A DNA stretch of 64,000 nucleotides from Microvirga guangxiensis (GCF_900102135.1 NZ_FMVJ01000004.1:310001-374000), one strand, 5' to 3'; numbered from the stretch's first letter, positions 1-8,208 are shown. The notes: generated by a model from the sequence alone, not told the origin. Numbers and translations are program-made.

Positions 1-2
1 TT

Positions 3-341
3 GCTTTGCTCGACATCGACCGACGCGCCACCGAGATGGCGGCGCGCAACATCGAGGATCAGCGTGCGGAGATCCACTGGACGGATGTGCGTTCCGGCTT
101 ACGCTTGAGCGGCCTCGACTTCGTGGTGATGAACCCGCCATTCCACGACGGTGGGGCGGAGGATCAGAGTCTGGGGCAGAGCTTCATTCGCAAGGCAGCT
201 GAGGCTCTCCGCCTGGGCGGCGTGCTCTGGCTCGTCGCCAACCGGCATTTGCCTTACGAGGGCGTGCTGAAGCCTCTCTTCAAGCGTGTCACGCCGAAGG
301 TGGAGGCCGCCGGATATAAAATCTATGAGGCCCAGAAATGA
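3..341 (+). CDS. rsmC: 16S rRNA (guanine-N2) methyltransferase, RsmC-like, C-terminal part
   Basis: This is the last 112 residues of a gene that runs off the left edge; the frame is open to base 3. It holds the class I SAM-methyltransferase motif NPPFH (about residues 42-46 of the visible part), followed by an amphipathic stretch and the VANRHLPYE segment typical of RsmC, which methylates guanine 1207 of 16S rRNA using S-adenosylmethionine. The catalytic NPPF loop is intact. It overlaps the next gene, a pseudouridine synthase, by four bases (ATGA), so the two are probably co-transcribed and both act on rRNA. A related N6/N2 methyltransferase cannot be excluded without the N-terminal half. Confidence 0.72.
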   Translation, partial: ALLDIDRRATEMAARNIEDQRAEIHWTDVRSGLRLSGLDFVVMNPPFHDGGAEDQSLGQSFIRKAAEALRLGGVLWLVANRHLPYEGVLKPLFKRVTPKVEAAGYKIYEAQK

Positions 342-1084
342 GCAAGACGCCCACATTCCGCCTCGACCGGCTGCTCGCCAATATGGGCTATGGTTCGCGC
401 CGCGAGGTGCAGCAGCTGGTTCATGCGGGCCTCGTCACCCTCGACGGCGAAACCATCGAAGATGCGGATGATCGCATTGCTGTCACCCGCGATCTCTCGG
501 AGCGCATGCTCATCCGCGGCAAGCCGCTCGATCCGCCGCCGGGCCTCGCTCTGATGCTGCACAAGCCTCTCGGGGTGACGTGCTCGCATAAGGAAGCCGG
601 TCCCCTGGTTTATGGGCTTTTGCCGGAGCGCTGGCGCCACCGTGATCCCGCGATTTCCACCATCGGGCGCCTCGACAAGGAAACCTCCGGGCTCCTGCTC
701 ATGACCGATGATGGTGCCCTGTTGCATCGGGTCATCTCGCCCCGCGCGCATATTCCCAAGCGTTACCATGTGACCCTCGACCGCCCCTTGCGTGGCGACG
801 AGGCAGAAATTTTCGCAGCCGGAACTCTTATGTTGGAGGGAGAGGACAAGCCGCTTCTGCCCGCAAGGATGGAGACCCTGTCCGAGACAAGCGCCTATCT
901 CACGCTTACCGAGGGGCGCTATCACCAGGTTCGCCGCATGTTCGCCGCCGTAGGCAACCACGTGAACGCCCTGCATCGCGACCGGATCGGCGAGTTGGCC
1001 TTAGGCGACCTGGAGCCCGGCCGATACAGGCTCCTCACGGAAGCCGACCTCGCTTTGATCCTGCCTCCGGTCAAAGGCGTTTGA
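338..1084 (+). CDS. RsuA/RluB/E/F-family rRNA pseudouridine synthase
   Basis: The 248-residue protein has an N-terminal S4 RNA-binding domain (about residues 6-55) and a pseudouridine synthase domain with the GRLDKETSG signature. Asp113 in that motif is the expected catalytic nucleophile that isomerises uridine in rRNA. A second conserved stretch, GRYHQVRRMFAA (about 193-204), fits the RsuA/RluB/E/F subfamily. Length is normal for the family. The ATG lies inside the stop region of the upstream methyltransferase gene (ATGA overlap), which fixes the start by translational coupling. Whether the target is 16S (RsuA) or 23S (RluB, RluE, RluF) cannot be told from sequence alone. Confidence 0.9.
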   Translation: MSKTPTFRLDRLLANMGYGSRREVQQLVHAGLVTLDGETIEDADDRIAVTRDLSERMLIRGKPLDPPPGLALMLHKPLGVTCSHKEAGPLVYGLLPERWRHRDPAISTIGRLDKETSGLLLMTDDGALLHRVISPRAHIPKRYHVTLDRPLRGDEAEIFAAGTLMLEGEDKPLLPARMETLSETSAYLTLTEGRYHQVRRMFAAVGNHVNALHRDRIGELALGDLEPGRYRLLTEADLALILPPVKGV

Positions 1085-1107
1085 ACCGGGCAACTGGCAG
1101 CTTCCTA

Positions 1108-1130
1108 TCGTCAGAGGTTGTCTTGAGGCC
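1108..1130 (+). repeat. 23-bp direct repeat, copy 1
   Basis: This 23-base segment recurs without mismatch at 1723-1745 in the same orientation. Both copies are preceded by a shorter shared stretch beginning GGCAGC. The pair brackets about 590 bases that contain the orphan secreted-protein gene and the inverted tRNA fragment. The sequence shows an exact duplication; its origin (insertion footprint, recombination scar or member of a dispersed family) is inference. Confidence 0.8.
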
Positions 1131-1262
1131 ATCGATCGAGGTTCAGATTCACATCAAGGGATAAATAGAACATCCGGGGCAGTTGGTTTTGCCGAATAGG
1201 CTGAAGCAGCGCCCCAAAAGCAATTAGTTCGTAATATTCATAAGTTGACTAGGAGAGCTGAC

Positions 1263-1607
1263 TTGAAATGGATTCTGATCGCAGCTGGGTTGTATGCAAC
1301 CACAACTACAGCGATGAGCGCTACTCTCTTGGAGGCGACAAGACTTCCGGCAGCTCGGGCTGGCTGCAAGGATCTACGCAATTACAGAACCATGAACATG
1401 ATCAGCAAGCAGGAGAAAGCTACATCTGAGGCGTTCATGAGGATGATGCTTGTGACTGGGGAATGTGTGGCCTGGGAGAAGGGAACAGAAGTCTTCTTCA
1501 TGGAGCAGGTTCAGCATGATGGAACAACATACTGGTGCCTGCGCAAGAGGGGCGAGACTCAATGCTATTGGGGCCACTCACACAAGGACAGTGGCTGGGG
1601 CAGTTAA
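1263..1607 (+). CDS. Small secreted protein of unknown function
   Basis: I do not recognise this family. The TTG at 1263 is chosen as start because AGGAG at 1251-1255 sits seven bases upstream; an in-frame TTG at 1245 would put that site inside the gene. The 114-residue product begins with a short basic end and a hydrophobic segment ending near TAMSA, a plausible signal peptide. The mature part has four cysteines (two in a CLRKRGETQCYW-type segment near the end) and is rich in Met, Lys and Trp, consistent with a small disulphide-bonded periplasmic protein. It stands alone between the rsuA-type gene and tRNA-Arg and is bracketed by the 23-bp direct repeat, so recent acquisition is possible. 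Confidence 0.6.
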   Translation: MKWILIAAGLYATTTTAMSATLLEATRLPAARAGCKDLRNYRTMNMISKQEKATSEAFMRMMLVTGECVAWEKGTEVFFMEQVQHDGTTYWCLRKRGETQCYWGHSHKDSGWGS

Positions 1608-1670
1608 GCTCAATCTTAAATCTGAGCTCTCCGAGCCACCAATGCAGTAGCAGTCCTGCGGCGTGCCCCC

Positions 1671-1704
1671 ACACGATGCGAACGTGTGACCTTTGCCGCA
1701 GGAG
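1671..1704 (-). pseudogene. Partial inverted copy of tRNA-Arg (T arm to anticodon stem)
   Basis: Read on the minus strand, 1671-1697 matches bases 1824-1850 of the neighbouring tRNA-Arg at 26 of 27 positions, and a GGAG block at 1701-1704 also lines up. The match covers the 3' strand of the anticodon stem, variable loop and T arm. A looser match continues towards the acceptor end (1660-1670) with one extra base. The copy lacks a proper 7-base anticodon loop and D arm, so it should not make a working tRNA. It lies about 80 bases upstream of the intact gene in opposite orientation. Confidence 0.7.
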
Positions 1705-1722
1705 CCTCAGGCAGCCATCTCT

Positions 1723-1745
1723 TCGTCAGAGGTTGTCTTGAGGCC
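1723..1745 (+). repeat. 23-bp direct repeat, copy 2
   Basis: Exact second copy of the segment at 1108-1130, located between the inverted tRNA fragment and the intact tRNA-Arg gene. Confidence 0.8.
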
Positions 1746-1784
1746 CCTGATCAGGTAGGGAAGAGAGCAGGCCCAAGGCCCCAA

Positions 1785-1861
1785 GCACCCGTAGCTCAGC
1801 TGGATAGAGCGTTGCCCTCCGAAGGCAAAGGTCACACGTTCGAATCGTGTCGGGTGCGCCA
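1785..1861 (+). tRNA. tRNA-Arg (anticodon CCG)
   Basis: The sequence folds as a full cloverleaf. The acceptor stem pairs GCACCCG (1785-1791) with CGGGTGC (1851-1857), followed by a G discriminator and an encoded CCA (1859-1861). The anticodon stem TTGCC/GGCAA (1812-1816, 1824-1828) encloses the loop CTCCGAA, giving anticodon CCG at 1819-1821, which reads CGG arginine codons. The T arm ACACG-TTCGAAT-CGTGT is intact. A partial inverted copy lies just upstream. Confidence 0.96.
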
Positions 1862-2201
1862 TTCCCTAAACATGCATGTCCGAGGCTGCCTCTGCCGGTG
1901 GGTGAGGTGTCCTGCCTCGCTGCTTCAAGCGTTATAAGCATCATTGGAAGGCGGGCTTCTCAACCCTTGCGGGTTATGTTTCCTATTGGTAATGGCGATT
2001 TTGCAAGATCGCTTTGGAATAATGCCACGCTAGGTTGTCAAAGAGATCGCTACTATATTACTAATGATCGTCGGCTCGCAGGTGCCTTTGCATTGCGAAG
2101 GCACCTGAGGCCTGGCTCTATAAACGGGTCAGGCATAAAGAAGCCGAGGGGATTGCCCTGTCTAATGCCGCAACGTGGCAGGGCGAGGTGATGGGGGATT
2201 C
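1862..2201 (+). other. 340-base spacer between tRNA-Arg and the PilZ gene, with hairpins
   Basis: No convincing gene is seen here. The stretch is less GC-rich than its surroundings. It contains a nine-pair inverted repeat (2080-2088 with 2098-2106) and a shorter one (GCCCTG 2155-2160 with CAGGGC 2179-2184) that ends just before the ribosome-binding region of the PilZ gene. These could fold in the PilZ leader RNA. Neither is followed by a T run, so they are not obvious terminators. Confidence 0.45.
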
Positions 2202-2612
2202 ATGAATCCGGCTGAGCAGCGTCGCGCCACTCCGCGCTCGCGCACTCTTCTTGAAGGGCAGATTGTCTACAACAATCGCCTGTCCCGAATGGAATGCATC
2301 GTGAGGGACCTCTCGGAAACCGGGGCCTGTCTGGTGTTTTCCCAGCCGGTGAAGGTCCCTCGGGAATTCGAGCTGCAGATACCGAAGAAGAAGCTCATCC
2401 GGCACGCCCAAATCATGTGGTACGACGGGCAGCATCACGGCGTCATGTTTCTGGACGAGGCTTCTGTTGCGGAAAGCGGAGCCAAACTTCCCGCATCCGG
2501 CAGTGAAGCCGCAAGCGTGCCGGAAATCCTGGACGAGACACGCCTGCGCATCGCGCAACTTCTCGGCGTCTCCGTCGACGTGATTCAGCTCAAGCTGGGA
2601 ATCGGCAAGTAA
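2202..2612 (+). CDS. PilZ-domain protein (c-di-GMP receptor)
   Basis: The 136-residue protein carries both PilZ signature elements: RxxxR at residues 8-12 (RATPR) and DxSxxG at 36-41 (DLSETG). These bind cyclic di-GMP, and their presence suggests a functional cytoplasmic receptor. The C-terminal 45 residues after the PilZ barrel form a predicted helical tail of unknown role. ATG 2202 is preferred over the GTG-type start 27 bases earlier because a GGGGGAT-like ribosome site lies just before it and the protein then begins directly with the PilZ N-terminus. The gene is alone, convergent with iolB, so its partner process is unknown. Confidence 0.85.
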   Translation: MNPAEQRRATPRSRTLLEGQIVYNNRLSRMECIVRDLSETGACLVFSQPVKVPREFELQIPKKKLIRHAQIMWYDGQHHGVMFLDEASVAESGAKLPASGSEAASVPEILDETRLRIAQLLGVSVDVIQLKLGIGK

Positions 2613-2632
2613 AGACGGCGTCACGCCGTCTT
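2612..2632. terminator. Convergent hairpin between the PilZ gene and iolB
   Basis: A nine-base-pair stem (2612-2620 with 2624-2632) encloses a TCA loop that is itself the minus-strand stop codon of iolB. It can serve both converging transcripts. There is no long T run on either side, so its efficiency as an intrinsic terminator is uncertain. Confidence 0.6.
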
Positions 2633-3424
2633 CAGCATCCATTCGTGGTCCGGATCGTTGTGGAATTTCCAGATCCGCTTTGGGCCTGCCATCACGTTCA
2701 GATAATACAGCTCGTAACCATGCGGTGCGCCGACGGGATGATATCCCTTGGGCACCAGAACCACATCCCCGTTGCTGGCGGCCAGCGTCTCGTCGAGGGA
2801 ACGGTCGTCCGTATAAACCCGCTGCAGCGCGAAACCTGTCGGCGGATTGAGACGGTGGTAATAGGTCTCTTCCAGAAGCGACTCGTTCGGCAGCATATCC
2901 CGGTCGTGCTTGTGGGGCGGATAGCTCGACCAATGGCCGGAGGGCGTGATCACTTCCACCACAAGCAGGCTCTCCGCCGGCTCCGTTTCGGGCAAGATGT
3001 TGCGCACATGGCGCGTGTTCGTGCCTTTGCCGCGGGTTTCCTGCCCGACCTGATCGGGACCGATCACCCGCGCCGGCAGCTTGCCTTCGGCGGGTGCGGT
3101 GCAGACGGCGATTTCGCAATCCGTTTCAGCCTTCAGCGACCATTCGGATTGGGCAGGCGCATAGAGCGACCAGGGATCGGCCTCGAAGGGAGAGGAGCGC
3201 CCGCCGATCGTGCCGAAATCCTTGCCCGATGCACTCACATGCGCCTTGCCGGAGAGCATCACGATGCAAGCCTCCCGGTCACCCGTCTCCTGCGATAGGC
3301 TCTGACCGGCTTTAAGCTGGTAGACCTCGAAACCTACATAGGTCCAGCCGGCGGATTCCGGCGTGATCGCGTGGATGCGCCCGTTTGAGTCGGGTTGCGA
3401 CGGTTTGACGAGAAGCTTTGACAT
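2621..3424 (-). CDS. iolB: 5-deoxy-glucuronate isomerase IolB
   Basis: The 267-residue protein is a two-cupin IolB: it converts 5-deoxy-D-glucuronate to 2-deoxy-5-keto-D-gluconate in myo-inositol breakdown in the cytoplasm. Recognisable segments are PPHKHDRD (about 171-178), where His and Glu/Asp residues bind the metal, YYHRLNPPTGFALQRVY, and GYHPVGAPHGYELYYLN near the end. Length is normal. It is the last gene of the iolCDEB block, 12 bases after iolE, and starts with ATG behind an AGGA site. A hairpin overlaps its stop codon. Confidence 0.95.
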   Translation of the reverse strand: MSKLLVKPSQPDSNGRIHAITPESAGWTYVGFEVYQLKAGQSLSQETGDREACIVMLSGKAHVSASGKDFGTIGGRSSPFEADPWSLYAPAQSEWSLKAETDCEIAVCTAPAEGKLPARVIGPDQVGQETRGKGTNTRHVRNILPETEPAESLLVVEVITPSGHWSSYPPHKHDRDMLPNESLLEETYYHRLNPPTGFALQRVYTDDRSLDETLAASNGDVVLVPKGYHPVGAPHGYELYYLNVMAGPKRIWKFHNDPDHEWMLKTA

Positions 3425-3436
3425 CGCGTGTGATCC

Positions 3437-4321
3437 TTATCGCAGGCCAGCTTCCTTGAGGAAGCGGGTGAGATTGGCATAGCCCATCTTGGCATAGGTG
3501 AGCGGATGAGCCTTCTTCGGGTCCTGCTCCGCCTCGATCACCACCCAGCCGCTATAGCCGGGCAGTTCCTTGAATACGGAGACGAAATCCACCATGCCGT
3601 CGCCAGGAACTGTGTAAACGCCTTCGATGACCGAATCGAGGAAGCTCCAGCCCTCAGCCTTCGACTTCTCCATCACGGCCTTGCGCACGTCCTTGGTGTG
3701 CACGTGGCTGATACGGCTGCGGTAGCGGCGGGCAAGCGCTGCCGGATCCGCGCCGCCCCAGGTCGCATGACCGGTATCGAGCAACAGATGAACCGCATCG
3801 CCGGTGGAGCGCATGAAGGCGTCGATATCGGCCTCCGATTCCACGATGGTGCCCATGTGGTGATGATACACCACACGCACGCCTTCCTGCAGTGTGCGCT
3901 CGGCCACTTGCGTGATGCGATGGCCGAACTCGGCCCAATCGCCGTCCTTCATCATCGGACGCTGTGAGAGAGGCTTCGAGCGGTCGCCATGGATCGCATT
4001 CGAGGTCTCTGCGAAGACGAGCACGTTCGAGCCCATGGCCTTGAGAAGGTCGAGATGCGGGCGCAGCGCCTTCATCTCCGCGTCGGCGTCGCGCTGGAGA
4101 AGCTCTGCGGAATACCAGCCGGACACGCAGGCCATGTTGAAGGGCGCGAGCGCCTTCTTCAGAGCCTCCGGCTCGCGCGGAAACTTGTTGCCGAGCTCCA
4201 TGCCTTCGAAGCCGGCTTCCCGGGCTTCCGCGAGGCACACCTCAAGCGGTGTTTCACCGCCGAGTTCCGGCATGTCATCGTTGGACCAGCCGATGGGGTT
4301 CGCCCCGATGCGGATCGTCAT
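3437..4321 (-). CDS. iolE: Myo-inosose-2 dehydratase IolE
   Basis: The 294-residue TIM-barrel protein of the xylose-isomerase-like superfamily dehydrates 2-keto-myo-inositol to 3D-trihydroxycyclohexane-1,2-dione. The N-terminus IGANPIGWSNDDMPELGG is diagnostic for IolE, and YHHHMGTIVE and HLLLDTGHATWGG supply metal-binding and catalytic residues. ATG 4321 is preferred to the in-frame start nine codons earlier: an AGAAGGA site lies upstream and the protein then begins MTIRIGANP as in relatives. It sits 23 bases after iolD and 12 before iolB, so it is part of the iolCDEB operon. Confidence 0.95.
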   Translation of the reverse strand: MTIRIGANPIGWSNDDMPELGGETPLEVCLAEAREAGFEGMELGNKFPREPEALKKALAPFNMACVSGWYSAELLQRDADAEMKALRPHLDLLKAMGSNVLVFAETSNAIHGDRSKPLSQRPMMKDGDWAEFGHRITQVAERTLQEGVRVVYHHHMGTIVESEADIDAFMRSTGDAVHLLLDTGHATWGGADPAALARRYRSRISHVHTKDVRKAVMEKSKAEGWSFLDSVIEGVYTVPGDGMVDFVSVFKELPGYSGWVVIEAEQDPKKAHPLTYAKMGYANLTRFLKEAGLR

Positions 4322-4344
4322 GCGTCTTATTCCTTCTCTTGCAA

Positions 4345-6192
4345 TCAATCGCCAACGCGCTGCGCGGCGAGGGCTGTTTCGTAATTCTTGCGAGCTGTGT
4401 TCACCTGCTCACGAACGGAGACTTCCGGCACGGCCACATCCCACCAATGGCCGCCCTCATCGGTGGAGATCAGCGGATCGGTATCGATGACGATGACGGT
4501 GCTGCGCTCTGCATCGCGCGCCTTCTTCAGCGCGCCCTCCAACTCCGCGATGCTTTTCACCTTCAGCGAGAGAGCGCCGAGGCTGGCGGCATGCGCTGCG
4601 AAGTCGATATCCGGCAGCGTCACGTGGTTCGTGTGCTGCAACAGGTTGTTGAAGCTCTCGCCGCCCGTGGCGCGCTGCAGGCGGTTGATGCAGCCATAAC
4701 CCCGGTTGTCGAGCAGCACGACGGTGAGCTTCTGGCCGAGCATGATGGAGGTGGCGAGCTCCGAGTTCATCATGAGGTAGGATCCGTCGCCTACCATCAC
4801 GATTACCTCACGGTTCGGATCGGCCATCTTCACGCCGAGCCCGCCCGCGATCTCGTAGCCCATGCAGGAATAGCCGTATTCCATATGGTAGCCGAGCGCG
4901 GCGCTCGCCTTCCAGTGTTTGTGCAGTTCGCCCGGCAATCCGCCTGCCGCGCAGACCACGACATCGGTGGGCGAAGATGTCCGCTGTACCGCGCCGATCA
5001 CCTGCGCATCGGAAGGCAATTCTGCGTTTGTCGGATCGGTAAAGCGGGCAGAGGAGTCGAACCAGCGCGTCTTCTCCTCGCGACCCTTGGAGACCCAAGC
5101 CTCGGGGGCCTTCCAGCTGCCGAGCGCGCGGCTCAGCTCTTCAATGCCTACGCGTGCATCGGACACGAGCGGCAGCGCATTGTGCTTGGTGGAGTCGAAT
5201 GCCTGCACGTTGAGGCTGACAATGCGGCGACCTGGATTCTTGAACAGCGCCCAGGAGCCTGTGGTGAAATCCTGAAGGCGCGTGCCGACTGCGATCACCA
5301 CATCCGCGTCTTCGGCAAGAGCGTTTGAGGCGCCCGTGCCGGTCACGCCGACAGCGCCGAGATTGGCCTGATGATCATGAGGCAGGCTCGACTTGCCGGC
5401 CTGCGTCTCTCCGACGAAGAGACCATGCTTCTGCGCAAAATCCGCGAGCACCTTTTCAGCGCCCGAATAGAGCACGCCACCGCCCGCTACGATGAAAGGC
5501 TTCTTGGCATTGCGGATCAGATCGGCAGCCTCGGCGAGCTCCATCTCGTCAGGGCGGATACGGCGCGGCGTCCAGATTTTCTCGGCGAAGAAGCTCTCAG
5601 GATAATCGTAAGCCTCGGCCTGCGTGTCCTGGCAGAGCGCGAGCGTCACCGGGCCGCAATCGGCAGGATCGGTGAGAACAGCCATGGCGCGCTGGAGAGC
5701 GGGAATGATCTGCTCAGGGCGCGAGATGCGGTCGAAATAACGGGAGACGGGCTTGAAGCAGTCGTTCGCAGACACCGTGCCGTCGGAAAAATTCTCGATC
5801 TGCTGCAGCACCGGATCGGGCCTGCGGTTGGCGAACACATCGCCGGGCAGAAGCAGCACCGGAATGCGGTTGACATGCGCAACGGCGGCGGCTGTCACCA
5901 TGTTGGTTGCGCCGGGACCGATGGAGGTGGTGCAGGCCATCATGCGGCGTCGGCGTGAAGCCTTCGCAAAGGCGATTGCCGCATGAGCCATGCCCTGCTC
6001 GTTATGGGCGCGGAAAGTCGGCAGCTGATCACGCACGCCGTGAAGCGCTTCGCCCATGCCCGCCACGTTGCCGTGGCCGAAGATGGCCCAGACGCCGCCG
6101 AAGAGCGGAACCACCTGTCCGTCGATCTCCGTCTTCTGCGCGGTGAGGAACCGGGCGATGGCTTGCGCCATGGTGAGGCGGATCGTGCTCAT
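4345..6192 (-). CDS. iolD: 3D-(3,5/4)-trihydroxycyclohexane-1,2-dione acylhydrolase IolD
   Basis: This 615-residue thiamine-diphosphate enzyme opens the ring of trihydroxycyclohexane-1,2-dione to give 5-deoxy-glucuronate. The N-terminal domain carries HNEQGMAHAAIAFAKA with the cofactor-activating Glu; the C-terminal domain has the ThDP/Mg motif GDGSYLMMNSE and the later NRGYGCINRLQ stretch. Size fits the family. ATG 6192 has a GAGAG site upstream; an in-frame start five codons earlier is possible. About 100 bases separate it from iolC, the largest gap in this operon, so an internal promoter cannot be excluded. Confidence 0.95.
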   Translation of the reverse strand: MSTIRLTMAQAIARFLTAQKTEIDGQVVPLFGGVWAIFGHGNVAGMGEALHGVRDQLPTFRAHNEQGMAHAAIAFAKASRRRRMMACTTSIGPGATNMVTAAAVAHVNRIPVLLLPGDVFANRRPDPVLQQIENFSDGTVSANDCFKPVSRYFDRISRPEQIIPALQRAMAVLTDPADCGPVTLALCQDTQAEAYDYPESFFAEKIWTPRRIRPDEMELAEAADLIRNAKKPFIVAGGGVLYSGAEKVLADFAQKHGLFVGETQAGKSSLPHDHQANLGAVGVTGTGASNALAEDADVVIAVGTRLQDFTTGSWALFKNPGRRIVSLNVQAFDSTKHNALPLVSDARVGIEELSRALGSWKAPEAWVSKGREEKTRWFDSSARFTDPTNAELPSDAQVIGAVQRTSSPTDVVVCAAGGLPGELHKHWKASAALGYHMEYGYSCMGYEIAGGLGVKMADPNREVIVMVGDGSYLMMNSELATSIMLGQKLTVVLLDNRGYGCINRLQRATGGESFNNLLQHTNHVTLPDIDFAAHAASLGALSLKVKSIAELEGALKKARDAERSTVIVIDTDPLISTDEGGHWWDVAVPEVSVREQVNTARKNYETALAAQRVGD

Positions 6193-6294
6193 GGTCGTTT
6201 CTCTCAAAATGCGCCGAAGAAATGTCGGCAGCGTTCTCAGGTTTTATCGGTCATGAAAAGAGGGTGAGGCCGATGAGAGGCTTCGCCCTTCGTC

Positions 6295-8208
6295 TTAGGC
6301 AGCTTTGGCCTGGCCGGACACGCGCTGCCAGCAATCGACGAGGCGCTGGAAGCGGCCTGCCATGTCGGCAATGGCGGCTTCGTCCGAGATCTCGCCTTTC
6401 AACCAGCGCCGCGCGGCATCGTTGAAGATCGTCCGACCTACCGCGAAGCCCTTCACCTGCGGCTCGCTGGCCGCAGCAGCGAAAGCAGCCTCAAGCTCCG
6501 CCTCCGGCGCCTCGAGACCAAGCAGCACGATGCCACGGCAATAAGGATCGTTCTTCGTGATCACCTCGCCGATGGCATGCCAAGCAGCCTTGTCCTGCTG
6601 CGGCTCGAGTTTCCACCAGTCGGGCTTGATGCCGAGATCGTAGAGATGCTGCACGATGCTGGCGACCGTGTCGGTCTTCAGCGCACCGTGCTTGCCGGCA
6701 ATGATCTCGACAAGAAGCTCACGGCCAATGCGGCGGGCTGCGTCGTGAATGCGCAGCAACTCACGCTCCTGGCGCGCCTTCAGTTCCGGCGGATCGTCGG
6801 GATGGTAGAAGCACAGGCACTTGATGGTATGACTCACCGGCCATTCCACCAGCTTCGCACCGATGCTTCCGCCGCCCTCGAAATCGAGTGGGCGCGAGCC
6901 CGGCAGTTCAACGGGACGGCCGATCCAGAACGGATGATCGGCGGCGCGGAACAGAGCTTCACGGCCATAGGTGCCGTCGATCAGCATGCCGAAGCCTTCG
7001 CGTCCATCGGCTACGCGCGCTGCAGCCTGCACAGCCAACACCTTGAAATCCGGAATGCGGGCGATGGAAGCGCCGACTTCCTTCGCCATCGCTTCCAGCT
7101 GCATGCGGTGGTCGATCGCAAGCGCCATGAGTGTGCCGGAGGCGGGGCGGCGTGTCGTGGACCAATGGATATGATTGATGTCTTCGTCGAAGCGCAGGGC
7201 CTTGTGGCGGCTGCCCTCTTTCAGGAAATGCTGAAGCTCGGGGAATGTCGGAATCTCGGGTGAGCACAGCAAACGAGAGACGGCAAAAGCGCCGCTCGCA
7301 TTGGCATAGGCGCAGCAGGTTTCCAGCTTTTCGTCACGTAGCCATCCGCGCAGGAATCCTGAGAGGAAGGCATCGCCCGCGCCGAGCACGTTGTAGACCT
7401 CGACCGGGAAGCCAGGGCCTTTGACGCCGTCATCGAGGGAAGCCGGAATGTCCGCTGGGAATACTACACAGCCCATGGGGCCGCGCTTACACACGATGGT
7501 GGCTTTCGAGATCGAGCGGATGTTTCGGATCGCTTGGAGGGTGTCTTCGGAACCGCCCGCGATATGTAGCTCTTCTTCCGTGCCGACGATGAGATCGCAA
7601 TCGGCGAGAATGGGTTTCAGATGCTCGGTCACAGCGTCGGAGCGCACGTAGCGCGACTCACCGGCGCCATGGCCGAGGAGGCCCCAGAGATTGGGGCGAT
7701 AATCCACGTCGAACACCACCTTGCGTCCGTGCTCTTTGGCGATACGGATCGCCTTCCTCTGCGCGGCAGCAGTGCTTTCGCGTGAGAAATGCGTGCCGGT
7801 GACGACGATAGCCGCAGCCGATGCGACGAAGCTCTCGTCGATGTCATCCTCGGTCAGCGCCATGTCGGCGCAGTTGTCGCGGTAGAAGATGAGCGGAAAC
7901 GAATCTTCATCCCGCACGCCCAGGATGACCAGAGCAGTCAGGCGTTGCTTGTCGGTGACGATGCCTTCCGTGGACACTCCTTCGCGCGCCATCTGCTCGC
8001 AGATGAAGCGGCCCATGGCCTCGTCGCCGACGCGGGTGATAAGGCCGGATTTCAGGCCAAGCCGTGAAGTGCCTATGGCGATGTTCGCCGGGCAGCCGCC
8101 AACAGCTTTCGAGAAGGAGGCCATATCCTCCAGCCGCCCACCCACCTGTTGGCCGTAGAGATCAACTGAGGCGCGGCCAATGGTGATCACATCCAAGGCT
8201 GGCTTCAT
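6295..8208 (-). CDS. iolC: IolC fusion: 5-dehydro-2-deoxygluconokinase plus DUF2090 aldolase-like domain
   Basis: The 637-residue protein joins two domains. Residues about 5-330 form a PfkB sugar kinase with GGCPANIAIG near the N-terminus and the NVLGAGDAF anion-hole/catalytic motif; this part phosphorylates 2-deoxy-5-keto-D-gluconate. Residues about 345-630 form a DUF2090 domain of TIM-barrel type, annotated in many proteobacteria as 5-dehydro-2-deoxyphosphogluconate aldolase. The fusion would yield dihydroxyacetone phosphate and malonate semialdehyde without a separate iolJ. It is the first gene of the minus-strand operon, with GGGAGGAA just before the ATG, and shares its promoter region with iolG. 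Confidence 0.93.
   Translation of the reverse strand: MKPALDVITIGRASVDLYGQQVGGRLEDMASFSKAVGGCPANIAIGTSRLGLKSGLITRVGDEAMGRFICEQMAREGVSTEGIVTDKQRLTALVILGVRDEDSFPLIFYRDNCADMALTEDDIDESFVASAAAIVVTGTHFSRESTAAAQRKAIRIAKEHGRKVVFDVDYRPNLWGLLGHGAGESRYVRSDAVTEHLKPILADCDLIVGTEEELHIAGGSEDTLQAIRNIRSISKATIVCKRGPMGCVVFPADIPASLDDGVKGPGFPVEVYNVLGAGDAFLSGFLRGWLRDEKLETCCAYANASGAFAVSRLLCSPEIPTFPELQHFLKEGSRHKALRFDEDINHIHWSTTRRPASGTLMALAIDHRMQLEAMAKEVGASIARIPDFKVLAVQAAARVADGREGFGMLIDGTYGREALFRAADHPFWIGRPVELPGSRPLDFEGGGSIGAKLVEWPVSHTIKCLCFYHPDDPPELKARQERELLRIHDAARRIGRELLVEIIAGKHGALKTDTVASIVQHLYDLGIKPDWWKLEPQQDKAAWHAIGEVITKNDPYCRGIVLLGLEAPEAELEAAFAAAASEPQVKGFAVGRTIFNDAARRWLKGEISDEAAIADMAGRFQRLVDCWQRVSGQAKAA

Noticed and set aside
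1085..1861. Integrated prophage or ICE at tRNA-Arg
   Set aside because: No integrase, excisionase or mobile genes are present, and the tRNA copy is inverted instead of direct. Only a small insertion or rearrangement is plausible.
4249..5328. A 359-codon plus-strand frame opposite iolD
   Set aside because: It lies wholly within the well-supported minus-strand iolE/iolD genes; high GC makes long shadow frames common here, and the translation shows no domain.
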